Shown in pieces: positions 20,726 through 29,074 of a DNA stretch of 64,000 nucleotides. The notes under the pieces are model-generated. The model saw nothing but the letters and a program-made list of their open reading frames with translations, was not told the origin of the DNA and made no database searches. Position 1 is the first letter of the stretch; the number at the start of each line of letters is the position of its first letter. The DNA comes from Aeromicrobium sp. Root344 (lineage in GTDB: Bacteria > Actinomycetota > Actinomycetes > Propionibacteriales > Nocardioidaceae), in contig NZ_LMDH01000001.1 in assembly GCF_001425755.1 (NCBI RefSeq), positions 2,597,672 to 2,661,671 of the forward strand. The letters are read 5' to 3'. The position numbers were made by a program, and so were the translations under genes.

Positions 20726-21388
20726 ATGACGAACTGGCGGGGGCCTGGGGAATCAGGCAGGACGGCGGCGCAACGACTGCACATCCGAGCGTGGCGGGAC
20801 CCACGGCTCCTCCTCGGGCTGTTGCTCGTGCTCGGAGCGACGATCCTCGGCGCTCGTCTGGCTGCCGCCAGCGACGACACGGTGGAGTACTGGTCCGTCA
20901 GGGCTGCCGTCGCGCCGGGCGACGCGGTGAGTCCAGACGCGCTCCAGGCCACGCGCGTACGCCTGTCGTCCGCGACCAAGGGCAACTACCTGCGCACGGA
21001 CGAGGAGTTCGCCGCTCCGCTCGAGGAGCTCGTCTGGGCCCACGGAGTGCCGGCGGGATCCTTGGTCGACAAGAGCTCACTCGTACGCCGGTCGGCCACG
21101 TCGCGCAGCCAGCTGCCGCTCAGCGTCGCCGAAGGAGCAGCTCCGGCCGACCTCGACCGCGGTGACCTGGTCGACGTGTGGGTCGGTCCGGGCCCCGGCG
21201 ACGAGCCGGCCGGCAAGGCCAGGCTGGTGCTCGAGTCCGTGCGCGTCATCGAGTCGGGCGACGATGCGGCGGCGCGGGCCGGCTCGCTGGCACAGACGGT
21301 GCTGGTGGACGTCGACAAGACGCAGCTGCGCGGATCAATCGTCAGCACCGTGGCGGCGGGGCACGTGACGCTCGTCAGGGTCTCCTGA
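20726..21388 (+). CDS. SAF-domain protein, CpaB/RcpC-like
   Basis: 220 residues. A membrane helix at about residues 28-47 is followed by a SAF domain (VRAAVAPGDAVSPDALQATR; LVWAHGVPAGSLVDKSSL) and a C-terminal beta region (GDLVDVWVGPGPGD...). The layout resembles CpaB/RcpC, the Flp pilus assembly component, or the SAF proteins of actinobacteria paired with a CpaE-like ATPase. The stop overlaps the next gene's ATG by one base (TGATG). The Tad genes themselves are 18 kb away at 40-44.5 kb, so its link to the pilus is inferred. Confidence 0.75.
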   Translation: MTNWRGPGESGRTAAQRLHIRAWRDPRLLLGLLLVLGATILGARLAAASDDTVEYWSVRAAVAPGDAVSPDALQATRVRLSSATKGNYLRTDEEFAAPLEELVWAHGVPAGSLVDKSSLVRRSATSRSQLPLSVAEGAAPADLDRGDLVDVWVGPGPGDEPAGKARLVLESVRVIESGDDAAARAGSLAQTVLVDVDKTQLRGSIVSTVAAGHVTLVRVS

Positions 21389-22536
21389 TGGACGTCGTCC
21401 TCGCTGCGGGCGGTGCTCCGTGGGAGGCGGCGGCGATCCGGGAGATCGAGGGCTCGCCCGCCCTCCGCCTCGTACGCCGTTGCGTCGACGTCGCCGACCT
21501 GCTGGCCGTCGCCGACACCGACCTGGCCGTCGCCGCGCTGGTCACGGCGGACCTGCAGGGCCTCGACGCGGACGCGGTCTATCGGCTCGAGCACGCCGGC
21601 ATACGCGTCGCGGCGGTCGAGGCCGACGAGGGCCGGTGCCGGGCGCTGGGCATCGAGCGTCTGGTCCGGCTCGGCTCGCTGGACGTCGTGGCGCGCGACG
21701 CCCCAGCCCCTCGGCACGCACCCCAGGACCGACGTGCCCCGATGATCGCGGTCTGGGGCCCGGCCGGCGCGCCGGGCCGCAGCACGGTGGCGCTGGGGCT
21801 CGCGTCGGCAGCGGCCGCACAAGGCGTCGACACGGCGCTGGTCGACGCCGACACCTATGGCGGCTCGCTGGGGCAGATGCTCTCGGTGCTCGACGACGTG
21901 AGCGGCCTCGTGGCCGCGTGCCGCGCGGCCAACACCGGCCGGGCGACCGAGGTGGCCGACCACCTCCTGGAGGTCGACGACCGCCTCCGCCTGCTCACGG
22001 GTCTCCCGCGAGCCGACATGTGGCCGCAGGTGCGCACGGGAGCGTTCGAGCTCGTCCTGTCCCGGCTGCGGTCGGTCGCCGACCTGCTGGTCGTCGACTG
22101 CGGGTTCTCCCTCGAGCCGGGCACCGGGCCGTCGGCCAACCGCAACCAGTCGACCCTGCAGGTCCTCGACCAGGCCGAGGTGATCGTGGCGGTCGGCCGG
22201 CCTGATCCCGTGGGACTGGCCCGGCTCGTGCGTGGGCTCCACGACCTCGCCGAGGCCGTCCCGGGCCGGGTGCCGACGCTGGTCGTCAACATGACGCGTA
22301 CGTCATTGGGCTGGCGGGAGCGCGAGGTCGACGCGACGTTGCGACGCCTCACCGGGATCGTGCCGGCGGCCTACCTGCCGTTCGACCAGTCGGGTCTCGA
22401 CCTCGCTGCGGTCAGCGGGCGAACGCCGCGCGAGGTGGCGCCGTCGTCGCCGTTCGTGACCCGGATCGAGGTGCTGGCCCGCACGCTCGTGTCACAGGTC
22501 GGAACACCCGCCCGCCTCGCGCCTGCGATCCCATGA
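21388..22536 (+). CDS. CpaE-like MinD/ParA-family P-loop protein
   Basis: 382 residues. An N-terminal domain of about 120 residues resembles a degenerate receiver; the C-terminal MinD/ParA-like ATPase domain has a deviant Walker A in WGPAGAPGRSTVALGLASAA, the switch region DADTYGGSLGQ and Walker B-like VADLLVVDCGF. CpaE proteins localise the Flp pilus machinery at a pole or site on the membrane. Start and stop codons overlap with the SAF gene, so the two are coupled. Assigned by domain order and the SAF neighbour; a general MinD-like role is the alternative. Confidence 0.78.
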   Translation: MDVVLAAGGAPWEAAAIREIEGSPALRLVRRCVDVADLLAVADTDLAVAALVTADLQGLDADAVYRLEHAGIRVAAVEADEGRCRALGIERLVRLGSLDVVARDAPAPRHAPQDRRAPMIAVWGPAGAPGRSTVALGLASAAAAQGVDTALVDADTYGGSLGQMLSVLDDVSGLVAACRAANTGRATEVADHLLEVDDRLRLLTGLPRADMWPQVRTGAFELVLSRLRSVADLLVVDCGFSLEPGTGPSANRNQSTLQVLDQAEVIVAVGRPDPVGLARLVRGLHDLAEAVPGRVPTLVVNMTRTSLGWREREVDATLRRLTGIVPAAYLPFDQSGLDLAAVSGRTPREVAPSSPFVTRIEVLARTLVSQVGTPARLAPAIP

Positions 22537-22543
22537 CCCGGTG

Positions 22544-22549
22544 GTAACT
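22544..22549 (+). promoter_or_regulatory. -10 box upstream of the WS/DGAT-like gene
   Basis: TAACTT 28 nt before the ATG at 22578. The resulting short leader carries the Shine-Dalgarno GAGGAG 5 nt before the start, so this gene appears to have an ordinary leader. Confidence 0.35.
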
Positions 22550-22577
22550 TCTCTGCAGGACGTCCCTGAGGAGAGTC

Positions 22578-23981
22578 ATGCAACGGTTGAGCCCGCTGGA
22601 TGCGATGTTCCTGCAGCAGGACAGCCCGACGGTGCCCCGCCAGATCGCGTCGCTGGCGATCCTGGAACCCGGTGAGCACCCCCTCGACTACGACCGCCTG
22701 ATCCACGTCATCAACGAGCGCATCGACCTCGTACCGCGCTACCGCCAGGTCCCGCGCACCGTCCCGGCGTCGCTGGGCACGCCGGTGTGGCTCGACGACG
22801 AGAACTTCGACATCTCGTTGCACGTACGCCGCTCGGCGCTGCCCCGACCCGGCACCGCCGCCGCGCTGCACGAGCTCGTCGGACGCCTCATCGCCAGGCG
22901 GCTCGACCTCGACCGTCCGCTGTGGGAGCTCTACCTCATCGAAGGGCTGTCCGAAGGCCGCGTCGCGCTGCTGTTCAAGGCCCACCAAGCCCTGGTCGAC
23001 GGCTCCGAGACGGTCGACCTCGCGCAGGTCCTGCTGGAGGAGACCGCGCACGACCGTGACATCCCCTACGAGGAGTGGAACCCGCGGCCGGAGCCCAACG
23101 CCGCCGAGCTCGTCGTCGGCACGCTCAACCGCAACCTCCGCCACCCCGGCGAGGCCTTGCGGGTCGCTGAGCTCAACCTCGGCCGGATCGCCCGGCGGCT
23201 CCCGGTCGTCGGCGTCGACGGCCAGCCGCCCCACAGCGTCCTGTCGACCGAGCTCTCGCGACATCGGCGATTCGCCTCGCTGGCCGCCAAGCTCGACGAC
23301 TTCCGGCGCGTACGCGAGGAGCACGGCGGCACGGTCAACGACGTCATCCTCGCGGTGATCGCCGGTGGCATCCGCGGCTGGATGCTGACCAGAGCCGAGC
23401 CCGTGACGGCCAAGACCAGCTTCCGCGCGATGGTGCCGATGTCGGTCGTCGCCGAGGACGGTCTGCCTACCTCGCTGGGCTCCAAGGTGCGCGGGCACCT
23501 GCTGTCGCTGCCGGTCGGCGAGTCCAACCCCGTCGTGCGCCTGCACCAGGTGTCGTACGCGCTCAAGGACCACCGCGAGACCGGATCCGCAGTCGCGGCC
23601 AACAAGCTGGCCAACCTGCCGGGCTTCGCCACGTCGACGTTCCACGCTGTCGGCGCTCGGGTCGCGGACGCCGAAGCGGGCCGCGGGCACCAGATCGTCA
23701 TCACCAACGTGCCCGGCCCGCAGGATCCCGTCTACATGGCGGGGGAGGCGGTCAGCGAGGTCTATCCCTGCATCCCGCTGAGCGGTCGCCGGGCGGTCTC
23801 GATCGGGGTGACGTCCTACAACAGCAAGGTGTTCTTCGGCATCGTCGCCGATCGCGAGGCCGTGCCGGACGTCGACGTGCTGGCGCAGTGCATCGAGGAC
23901 GCGCTGCTCGAGCTCGTCGAGTCCGTCGAGGGACGGCGGACCCGGGCACCTCGCGGACGCCAGCGGCCGGCCAAGTCATGA
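22578..23981 (+). CDS. WS/DGAT-family acyltransferase-like protein with altered active site
   Basis: 467 residues, the usual length for bacterial wax ester synthase/diacylglycerol acyltransferases. The start (MQRLSPLDAMFL), the TNVPGPQDPVY C-terminal motif and overall length all fit. The catalytic HHxxxDG signature is H136-Q137-A-L-V-D-G: the second His, the general base in CAT-like acyltransferases, is Gln. The protein may therefore use a different chemistry or be a non-catalytic lipid-binding relative. It overlaps the DUF6912 gene by 4 nt (ATGA). A Shine-Dalgarno GAGGAG precedes the ATG. Confidence 0.8.
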   Translation: MQRLSPLDAMFLQQDSPTVPRQIASLAILEPGEHPLDYDRLIHVINERIDLVPRYRQVPRTVPASLGTPVWLDDENFDISLHVRRSALPRPGTAAALHELVGRLIARRLDLDRPLWELYLIEGLSEGRVALLFKAHQALVDGSETVDLAQVLLEETAHDRDIPYEEWNPRPEPNAAELVVGTLNRNLRHPGEALRVAELNLGRIARRLPVVGVDGQPPHSVLSTELSRHRRFASLAAKLDDFRRVREEHGGTVNDVILAVIAGGIRGWMLTRAEPVTAKTSFRAMVPMSVVAEDGLPTSLGSKVRGHLLSLPVGESNPVVRLHQVSYALKDHRETGSAVAANKLANLPGFATSTFHAVGARVADAEAGRGHQIVITNVPGPQDPVYMAGEAVSEVYPCIPLSGRRAVSIGVTSYNSKVFFGIVADREAVPDVDVLAQCIEDALLELVESVEGRRTRAPRGRQRPAKS

Positions 23982-24286
23982 GGGTCTATCTCGCGGTCGG
24001 ACCCGACGACCTGAACGCCCTGGCCGGCGGCGCGTCGATCAGCGCGCCGGCGTTCCTCGCTGCCTCGGAGGACGAAGAGGACGAGCTCGCCGCACTCGAG
24101 GAAGCGGCGGAGAACGGCGCTGCGGTCGCCGCAGCCGAGCTCGACGACCCCGACGGCCCGGTCACGCTCGACGACGTGGTGTCGTTCCACCTCGATGTGG
24201 ACGGCACGGGCGACCTCGCGTGGTACGCCACCCAAGAGATCGACGCCGTGCTCAGCACCCTCGCGGGGCCGGACACGGCGTCGTAG
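23978..24286 (+). CDS. DUF6912 family protein
   Basis: 102 residues starting MRVYLAVGPDDLNALAGG, the typical opening of actinobacterial DUF6912 proteins. The middle is strongly acidic (EDEEDELAALEEAAENG) and the C-terminus carries a short alpha/beta pattern with WYATQEIDAVLS. No catalytic motif is visible. It is translationally coupled to the WS/DGAT-like gene through an ATGA overlap. Function unknown. It ends convergent to the DUF2505 gene with only 9 nt between them. Confidence 0.7.
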   Translation: MRVYLAVGPDDLNALAGGASISAPAFLAASEDEEDELAALEEAAENGAAVAAAELDDPDGPVTLDDVVSFHLDVDGTGDLAWYATQEIDAVLSTLAGPDTAS

Positions 24287-24295
24287 CGACCTCTC

Positions 24296-24781
24296 CTAGA
24301 GCTTGGTCTGCCCGTACTCGACCTCTTCGCGCAGCGAGGACCGGATCGCCTTGGCGACCTCGGGCTCGATCTTCTTGCCGATGAACGGGATCGACACCTT
24401 GACGTCGCCGTCGAGGCTGAAGGAGGTGGCGGAGCCGTCGGCGACGAGCTTGGCCTTGCCGGTCATCTCGGCGGGCTGTCCGATAATGCTGACCTTGACG
24501 TCGGCGGTGCGGTTGCCGCTCGCATCGGGGCCACTCCAGACCTCGGTCTGCTTGACCTTGACGGTGCTGCCGGTCAGCTTCTTGACGAAGTCGGGCAGGT
24601 CGGCGTCCTGCGTACGGATGACCGTGACGGTCGCGCCGTCGCCGGACTCCTCGACCGTGACCTCGTACTCGTGGGCGCCCTGGTTGGCGCACGACTCGGT
24701 GCGGAAGGCCTGGTCCGTGATCAGTCCGTAGACCGTCGCCACGTCAGCGCCCTCGTAGCTGAAGGACTCGGTGAGCTTCAT
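24296..24781 (-). CDS. DUF2505 family (SRPBCC-like) protein
   Basis: 161 residues with the DUF2505 opening MKLTESFSYEGADVATVYGL and alternating strands (EYEVTVEESGDGATVTVIRT) ending in a C-terminal helix. The fold is START/SRPBCC-like, suggesting a hydrophobic ligand or lipid pocket. The ATG overlaps the stop of the pspA gene by 4 nt (ATGA on the minus strand), so it is co-translated with PspA. A link to membrane-stress repair is inferred from this partner only. Confidence 0.8.
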   Translation of the reverse strand: MKLTESFSYEGADVATVYGLITDQAFRTESCANQGAHEYEVTVEESGDGATVTVIRTQDADLPDFVKKLTGSTVKVKQTEVWSGPDASGNRTADVKVSIIGQPAEMTGKAKLVADGSATSFSLDGDVKVSIPFIGKKIEPEVAKAIRSSLREEVEYGQTKL

Positions 24782-25518
24782 TCGGTCACCGCCTGGGGGG
24801 CGCCGGTGCCGATGCCCTTGAGCTCGGCCAGCCGGGCCTCGACCTCGGCGTCGGTCGAGGACGCTTCGAGCTCGTCCCACGGGTCGGCGGTCGCGGCGTT
24901 GAGCTCAGCCTGTCCGGCGACCTGGGCCTCGGAGCGGCGCACCTTGTCCTCGAACCGGCCCAGCTCGCTGGTGGGGTCGAGCACGTCGATCGACTTGACT
25001 GCGTCCTGGACCTTGGCCTGAGCCTCGGCGGTCTTGGCGCGGGCGACGAGCTGGTCGCGCTTGGTCTGGAGCTCGCCCAGCTTGGCCTTCATGCCGATGA
25101 GCCCGGTCTTGAGCTTCTCGACGGTCTCGTTCTGCGAGGCGATCATCGGTGCGGCCTGCTTGGCCTCGGTCTCGAACCCGATCTGCTTGGACAGTGCGAT
25201 CTTGGCGAGCTGGTCGAACTTGTCGGCCTCGGCCGCCTGCCCGGACGCTCGCAGGGAATCGGCCTTCTGCGACGCTGCGAGTGCCTTCTGGCCCCACTCC
25301 TTGACCGCCGCGACGTCCTCGGCGTGGTCAGCCTCGGCGAGCCGCAGGTTGCCGATCGTCTGCGCCACGGCGTCCTCGGCCTCGGCGATCGAGTTGGTGT
25401 AGTCACGCACGAGCTGGTCCAACATCTTCTCCGGGTCCTCGGCCTTGTCGAGGAGGGCGTTGATGTTGGCGCGCGTCAGCTGGCCGATGCGCCCCAGGAT
25501 GGTCTGTTTCTGAGCCAT
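24778..25518 (-). CDS. pspA: PspA/IM30 family membrane-stress protein
   Basis: 246 residues, long coiled-coil PspA/IM30 type. From about residue 10 to 210 it is almost wholly helical (LDKAEDPEKMLDQLVRDYTN; then AKLGELQTKRDQLVARAKTA), as in proteins that form rings or scaffolds on stressed membranes. The N-terminal segment QKQTILGRIGQLTRANINAL is the usual membrane-binding helix. The ATG at 25518 has an AGAGAG element 9 nt upstream; the ATG at 25524 is an alternative. It is in a two-gene operon with DUF2505; no PspB/C-type regulators are seen. Confidence 0.88.
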   Translation of the reverse strand: MAQKQTILGRIGQLTRANINALLDKAEDPEKMLDQLVRDYTNSIAEAEDAVAQTIGNLRLAEADHAEDVAAVKEWGQKALAASQKADSLRASGQAAEADKFDQLAKIALSKQIGFETEAKQAAPMIASQNETVEKLKTGLIGMKAKLGELQTKRDQLVARAKTAEAQAKVQDAVKSIDVLDPTSELGRFEDKVRRSEAQVAGQAELNAATADPWDELEASSTDAEVEARLAELKGIGTGAPQAVTE

Positions 25519-25618
25519 GGTCATCACTCTCTGTCAGATGCTGCCTGTGGGGTGCGACGATCGGGCACAGGGTTGCCGCACACGTTGATCTTGCTGCATC
25601 GAGGTGGTCGAGACAACC

Positions 25619-25637
25619 GGATCAGGCGCCAGGCGCC
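25619..25637 (-). terminator. short palindrome after the GT2 gene
   Basis: The palindrome GGCGCCAGGCGCC lies just downstream of the stop of the GT2/GtrA gene and may be the terminator of the minus-strand glycosyltransferase operon. There is no T-tract. Confidence 0.4.
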
Positions 25638-25639
25638 GC

Positions 25640-26863
25640 TCAGACCGCGGTTCCGGGCTCTCGCCGTGTGCCGCGGAAGATCCACAGCCGCATGAGCACG
25701 AAGCGCATCACGGTCACGAACAGGTTGGCCCCGGTCAGCAGGACGACCTCGACGAGCGGATGCCCGTCGCCCCGCACGGCACGCATGGTCCACAGCGCTC
25801 CGCTCGTGACGCCGAGGCCGCACGCGAAGACCAGCAGCCCTTGGAGCTGGTGCCGGAGTGCGCCTTCGGGGCCCCGGAAGCCGAACGTGAAACGCCGGTT
25901 CGCCGCGGTGTTGGCGACCGCGGTGGCGGCCAGCGCGAGGGCGTTCGCCTCCTGAGCGCCGAGCCGGCCGCGCAGCGCGACGTACAGCACCCCGTACGCG
26001 AGGGTCGACAGGATCCCGACCAGGGCGAACACGACCATCTGGGCGCTCAGGCGGCCGCCAGCGCTGCGTGCGGTCGTACGCCCGAGGGCGCCGGCGACGT
26101 CTGCCAGCGGTACGCGTCCGCGCAGGAGCGCCCAGCCGAGCCGGCCCATGCCTCGCAGGTCGGCTGCGGCGGTGCGGACGATGTCGACGCGGCTGTCGGG
26201 GTCGTCGATCCAGTCGACCGGCACCTCGTGGATCCGCAGGCCGGCCCGCTCGGCCACGATCAGCAGCTCGGTGTCGAAGAACCACTCGTCGTCCTCGATC
26301 AGAGGCAGCAGGTGCTCGGCCACGTCGCGTCGGATCGCCTTGAACCCGCACTGCGCGTCGGAGAACCGCGCTCGCAACGCCCCGCGGAGCATCACGTTGT
26401 ACGTCCGCGAGATCAGCTCGCGCTTGGGTCCCCGGGTCGTCCGCGCGGTGCGGGCCAGCCGGGAGCCGATCGCGAGGTCGGAGTGTCCCGACAGCAGGGG
26501 CGCGACGAGCGGCAGCAGGGCGTTGAGGTCGGTCGACAGGTCGACGTCCATGTAGACCAGCACGGCGGCATCCGACTGCGACCAGGCGTGCTTGAGGGCG
26601 CGCCCGCGTCCCTTCTGCGCCAGCGACAGCACCGCAACGTCCGGGTGGCGGTGCGCGAGCTGATGGGCCAGCAGGCCCGTCGCGTCGGTGCTCGCGTTGT
26701 CGGCGATCGTCACCCTCGACGCGTACGGCAACGTCTGCAGGTGCTTGCGGATGGTCTCGACCGACTGCACCAACGTCCGCTCCTCGTTGTGGACGGGAAT
26801 CACGATGTCGAGGACGGTCGTGCCGACCGGTGTGTGCTCGGCGTACGTCGTTGCGGCGGTCAT
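25640..26863 (-). CDS. GT2 glycosyltransferase fused to a GtrA-like membrane domain
   Basis: 407 residues. The N-terminal GT2 domain (about 15-245) has the polyprenyl-phosphate sugar synthase pattern: VIPVHNEERTLVQSVETI, YMDVDLSTD as the metal-binding DxD region, and DAQCGFKAIRRDVAEHLLPL. The C-terminal third (about 270-400) has four hydrophobic helices of the GtrA type. Such fusions resemble B. subtilis YkcC-type or DPM-like enzymes, transferring a sugar to a polyprenyl phosphate and flipping it. Start ATG shares one base with the upstream stop (TGATG), so it is coupled to the GT39 gene, a YkcB/YkcC-like pair. Sugar unknown. Confidence 0.85.
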   Translation of the reverse strand: MTAATTYAEHTPVGTTVLDIVIPVHNEERTLVQSVETIRKHLQTLPYASRVTIADNASTDATGLLAHQLAHRHPDVAVLSLAQKGRGRALKHAWSQSDAAVLVYMDVDLSTDLNALLPLVAPLLSGHSDLAIGSRLARTARTTRGPKRELISRTYNVMLRGALRARFSDAQCGFKAIRRDVAEHLLPLIEDDEWFFDTELLIVAERAGLRIHEVPVDWIDDPDSRVDIVRTAAADLRGMGRLGWALLRGRVPLADVAGALGRTTARSAGGRLSAQMVVFALVGILSTLAYGVLYVALRGRLGAQEANALALAATAVANTAANRRFTFGFRGPEGALRHQLQGLLVFACGLGVTSGALWTMRAVRGDGHPLVEVVLLTGANLFVTVMRFVLMRLWIFRGTRREPGTAV

Positions 26864-28884
26864 CACTGGATGCCTGCCGAGAGGTCGTAGATCGTGACAC
26901 CGTCGACAGTCTTGGCGGTGAAGTTCTCCGACACCCAGCTCGTGATCTCCGAGCTGGAGCTGCCGCCGGCGTTCATCCCGCCGCCGCCGCTGGCGATGAA
27001 GTAGTGGATCTCGCCGTCCGCGACGTACTGCTTGAACCGTGCGAGCGTCGGGCTCGGGTCCGAGCCGTTGAACCCGCCGACCGCCATGACCGGCAGCTCG
27101 GTCGCCAGCTGGTAGCCCGATGCGGTGTTGGAGCCGATTGCCGCGGCGACCCAGGTGTAGGAGCTGGCGTCGGTCGCCAGCAGGGCGTTGATCGCGGTGG
27201 TCGACGTCGAGCCGTTGAGCAGACCACCGGCGCCGCCTCCGGCCCGGCCCGTGGTGCCGCCGGGGGCCTGCCGGGTGCCGTTCTGGGTCGGGGGCCGGCC
27301 CAGCTGACCGCCGCGGCCGCCTCCGGGTCCGCCGCCCATGCCGCCGCCGGTGCTCGGGCCCGCAGACGGGATCGAGCCGGTGTGCGGCGTGGACGCGGTG
27401 TCGACCGCGTACGCGGCAGGTCCGGCGAGCATCGTGATGACCGCGGCTGCACCGACGGCGAGCATGATCCGGCTGGACAGCAGCCGGTGGAGCACGATCA
27501 TGAGCGCGGCGCCGACTCCGACGACCACCACGGCGTACTTGAGCCACGGTACGAATCCACCAGCCCGGCCGAGCAGGACGAAGCTCATCGAGGCGGTCAG
27601 CGCGAGGATGAACGCGGCGCCGAGGGCCGCGACGATCGACTCGCGGTGCTCCCACAGGATGCTGGCGCCGATGCCGAGGAGCGCGGCGATCGCGGGTGCC
27701 AGCGCCACGGTGTAATAGGCGTGGAAGATGCCGGCCATGAGGCTGAACGTCAGCCCGGTCACGAGCAGCCAGCCACCCCACACGATGAGTCCGCTGACCT
27801 GGCGGTCCGTACGCCCGGCCTTGCGACGGAACCACACGCCGAGCGCCAGGCTCGCGAGCGCTGCGGGGAGCAGCCAGGCGATCTGCCCGCCGATCTCGGA
27901 GTTGAACAGCCGGAACACTCCGGTCGCGCCCCAGTTGCCACCGCCGGCGTTGCCGCCACCGCCACCGACTGAGCCGACCTCGTTGCCGTTGAGCCGGCCG
28001 AAGCCGTTGTAGCCGAGCGTCAGCTCGAGGATCGAGTTGTTCTGCGAGCCGCCGATGTAGGGCCGGCTCGATGCGGGCCACAGCTCGACGATCGCGATCC
28101 ACCACCCGGCAGCGACGATCATCGACCCGAACGCGATCAGCAGGTGGCCGAGGCGCTTGCCGATCGACGGCTTCGCGGCGATGAGGTAGACGGCCGCCAG
28201 CGGAGGCAGGACCAGGAACGCCTGCAGCATCTTGGTGAGGAAGGCGAAGCCGACCAGGGTGCCGCCCAGCACGAGCCAGCGGACGGCACGTTCAGGCGAC
28301 TCGATCGCGCGGATCGTGGCGTGGACCGCAGCGATGAGGAGCAGCGTCAGCAGAGCGTCGGGATTGTTGAACCGGAACATCAGCACGGCGACCGGTGTCA
28401 GCGCGAGCGCCGCGCCGGCGAGCAGCCCGGCCCAGGCGTTGTGGGTCGTACGCCTGACCGTCGCGTACAGGAGGCCGACCGAGCCGACGCCCATCAGCGC
28501 CTGCGGGACGAGCATGCTCCACGACGACAGCCCGAAGATGCGGACCGACAGCGACATCGGCCAGAGCGACATCGGGGTCTTGTCGACCGTGATCGAGTTC
28601 GAGGCGTCGGAGGACCCGAAGAAGAATGCCTTCCACGACGCCGAGCCGGCCTGTACGGCGGCGGAGTAGAAGGAGTTCGCCCACCCGGACGCGCCGAGTC
28701 CCCACAGGTAGAGGAGCGCGGTCGCGAGCAGCAGACCCAGCAGCGCCGGGCGTACGAACGGCGAGTCGTCGGGCTTGCCACGCCAGAGGCGGGTCGTCCA
28801 GCGCGGGGCGGCGGGCGTTCGGTCAGGGGCGGGCGCCACGATGCGGCGCTCGGCCGCCGGCGGGATGAGGGTCGTCTGGTTCAT
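26863..28884 (-). CDS. ArnT/YkcB-like GT39 glycosyltransferase (multi-pass membrane)
   Basis: 673 residues with about 12 membrane helices. The first extracellular loop carries the GT39/ArnT acidic signature KTPMSLW region, and the mid-protein RFNNPDALLTLLLIAAVH matches the PMT_2 superfamily. A long Gly-rich loop (about residues 505-560, with GGGMGGGPGGGRGG) lies before a C-terminal soluble domain (about 570-673). It would transfer a sugar from a polyprenyl phosphate, supplied by the GT2/GtrA partner, onto a surface acceptor. The Gly-rich motif also occurs in the small membrane protein at 31.4 kb. Confidence 0.82.
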   Translation of the reverse strand: MNQTTLIPPAAERRIVAPAPDRTPAAPRWTTRLWRGKPDDSPFVRPALLGLLLATALLYLWGLGASGWANSFYSAAVQAGSASWKAFFFGSSDASNSITVDKTPMSLWPMSLSVRIFGLSSWSMLVPQALMGVGSVGLLYATVRRTTHNAWAGLLAGAALALTPVAVLMFRFNNPDALLTLLLIAAVHATIRAIESPERAVRWLVLGGTLVGFAFLTKMLQAFLVLPPLAAVYLIAAKPSIGKRLGHLLIAFGSMIVAAGWWIAIVELWPASSRPYIGGSQNNSILELTLGYNGFGRLNGNEVGSVGGGGGNAGGGNWGATGVFRLFNSEIGGQIAWLLPAALASLALGVWFRRKAGRTDRQVSGLIVWGGWLLVTGLTFSLMAGIFHAYYTVALAPAIAALLGIGASILWEHRESIVAALGAAFILALTASMSFVLLGRAGGFVPWLKYAVVVVGVGAALMIVLHRLLSSRIMLAVGAAAVITMLAGPAAYAVDTASTPHTGSIPSAGPSTGGGMGGGPGGGRGGQLGRPPTQNGTRQAPGGTTGRAGGGAGGLLNGSTSTTAINALLATDASSYTWVAAAIGSNTASGYQLATELPVMAVGGFNGSDPSPTLARFKQYVADGEIHYFIASGGGGMNAGGSSSSEITSWVSENFTAKTVDGVTIYDLSAGIQ

Positions 28885-28952
28885 GCCACCACGGTGCGAG
28901 ACCCGACTGGCACGACCGTGTGGTCAGTCTGTGCCGGCTCTGTGAGGCGTTG

Positions 28953-29066
28953 GCGGTTTACCAAGAGGTCAGGGCAGACAGCCACTCCGCAGGGCGCGTG
29001 CGCCGTGAGGAGTGGCAGGTTGCCGTGAGGAGTGGTGAAGCTTGCCCTGACCTCTTGGTAAACCGC
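28953..29066. terminator. perfect 24-bp inverted repeat with nested repeats
   Basis: Arms 28953-28976 and 29043-29066 pair perfectly over 24 bp. The 66-nt interior holds a smaller hairpin (GCCACTCC at 28981-28988 with GGAGTGGC at 29009-29016) and two copies of CCGTGAGGAGTGG. It lies after the histidine kinase gene on the minus strand and before the GT39 gene, so it is a likely terminator of the two-component operon. Confidence 0.65.
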
Positions 29067-29074
29067 GGCAGCCG

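Noticed and set aside
28903-28927. Palindrome GACTG...CAGTC upstream of the GT39 gene as an operator
   Set aside because: Only the outer five bases on each side match; too weak to list.
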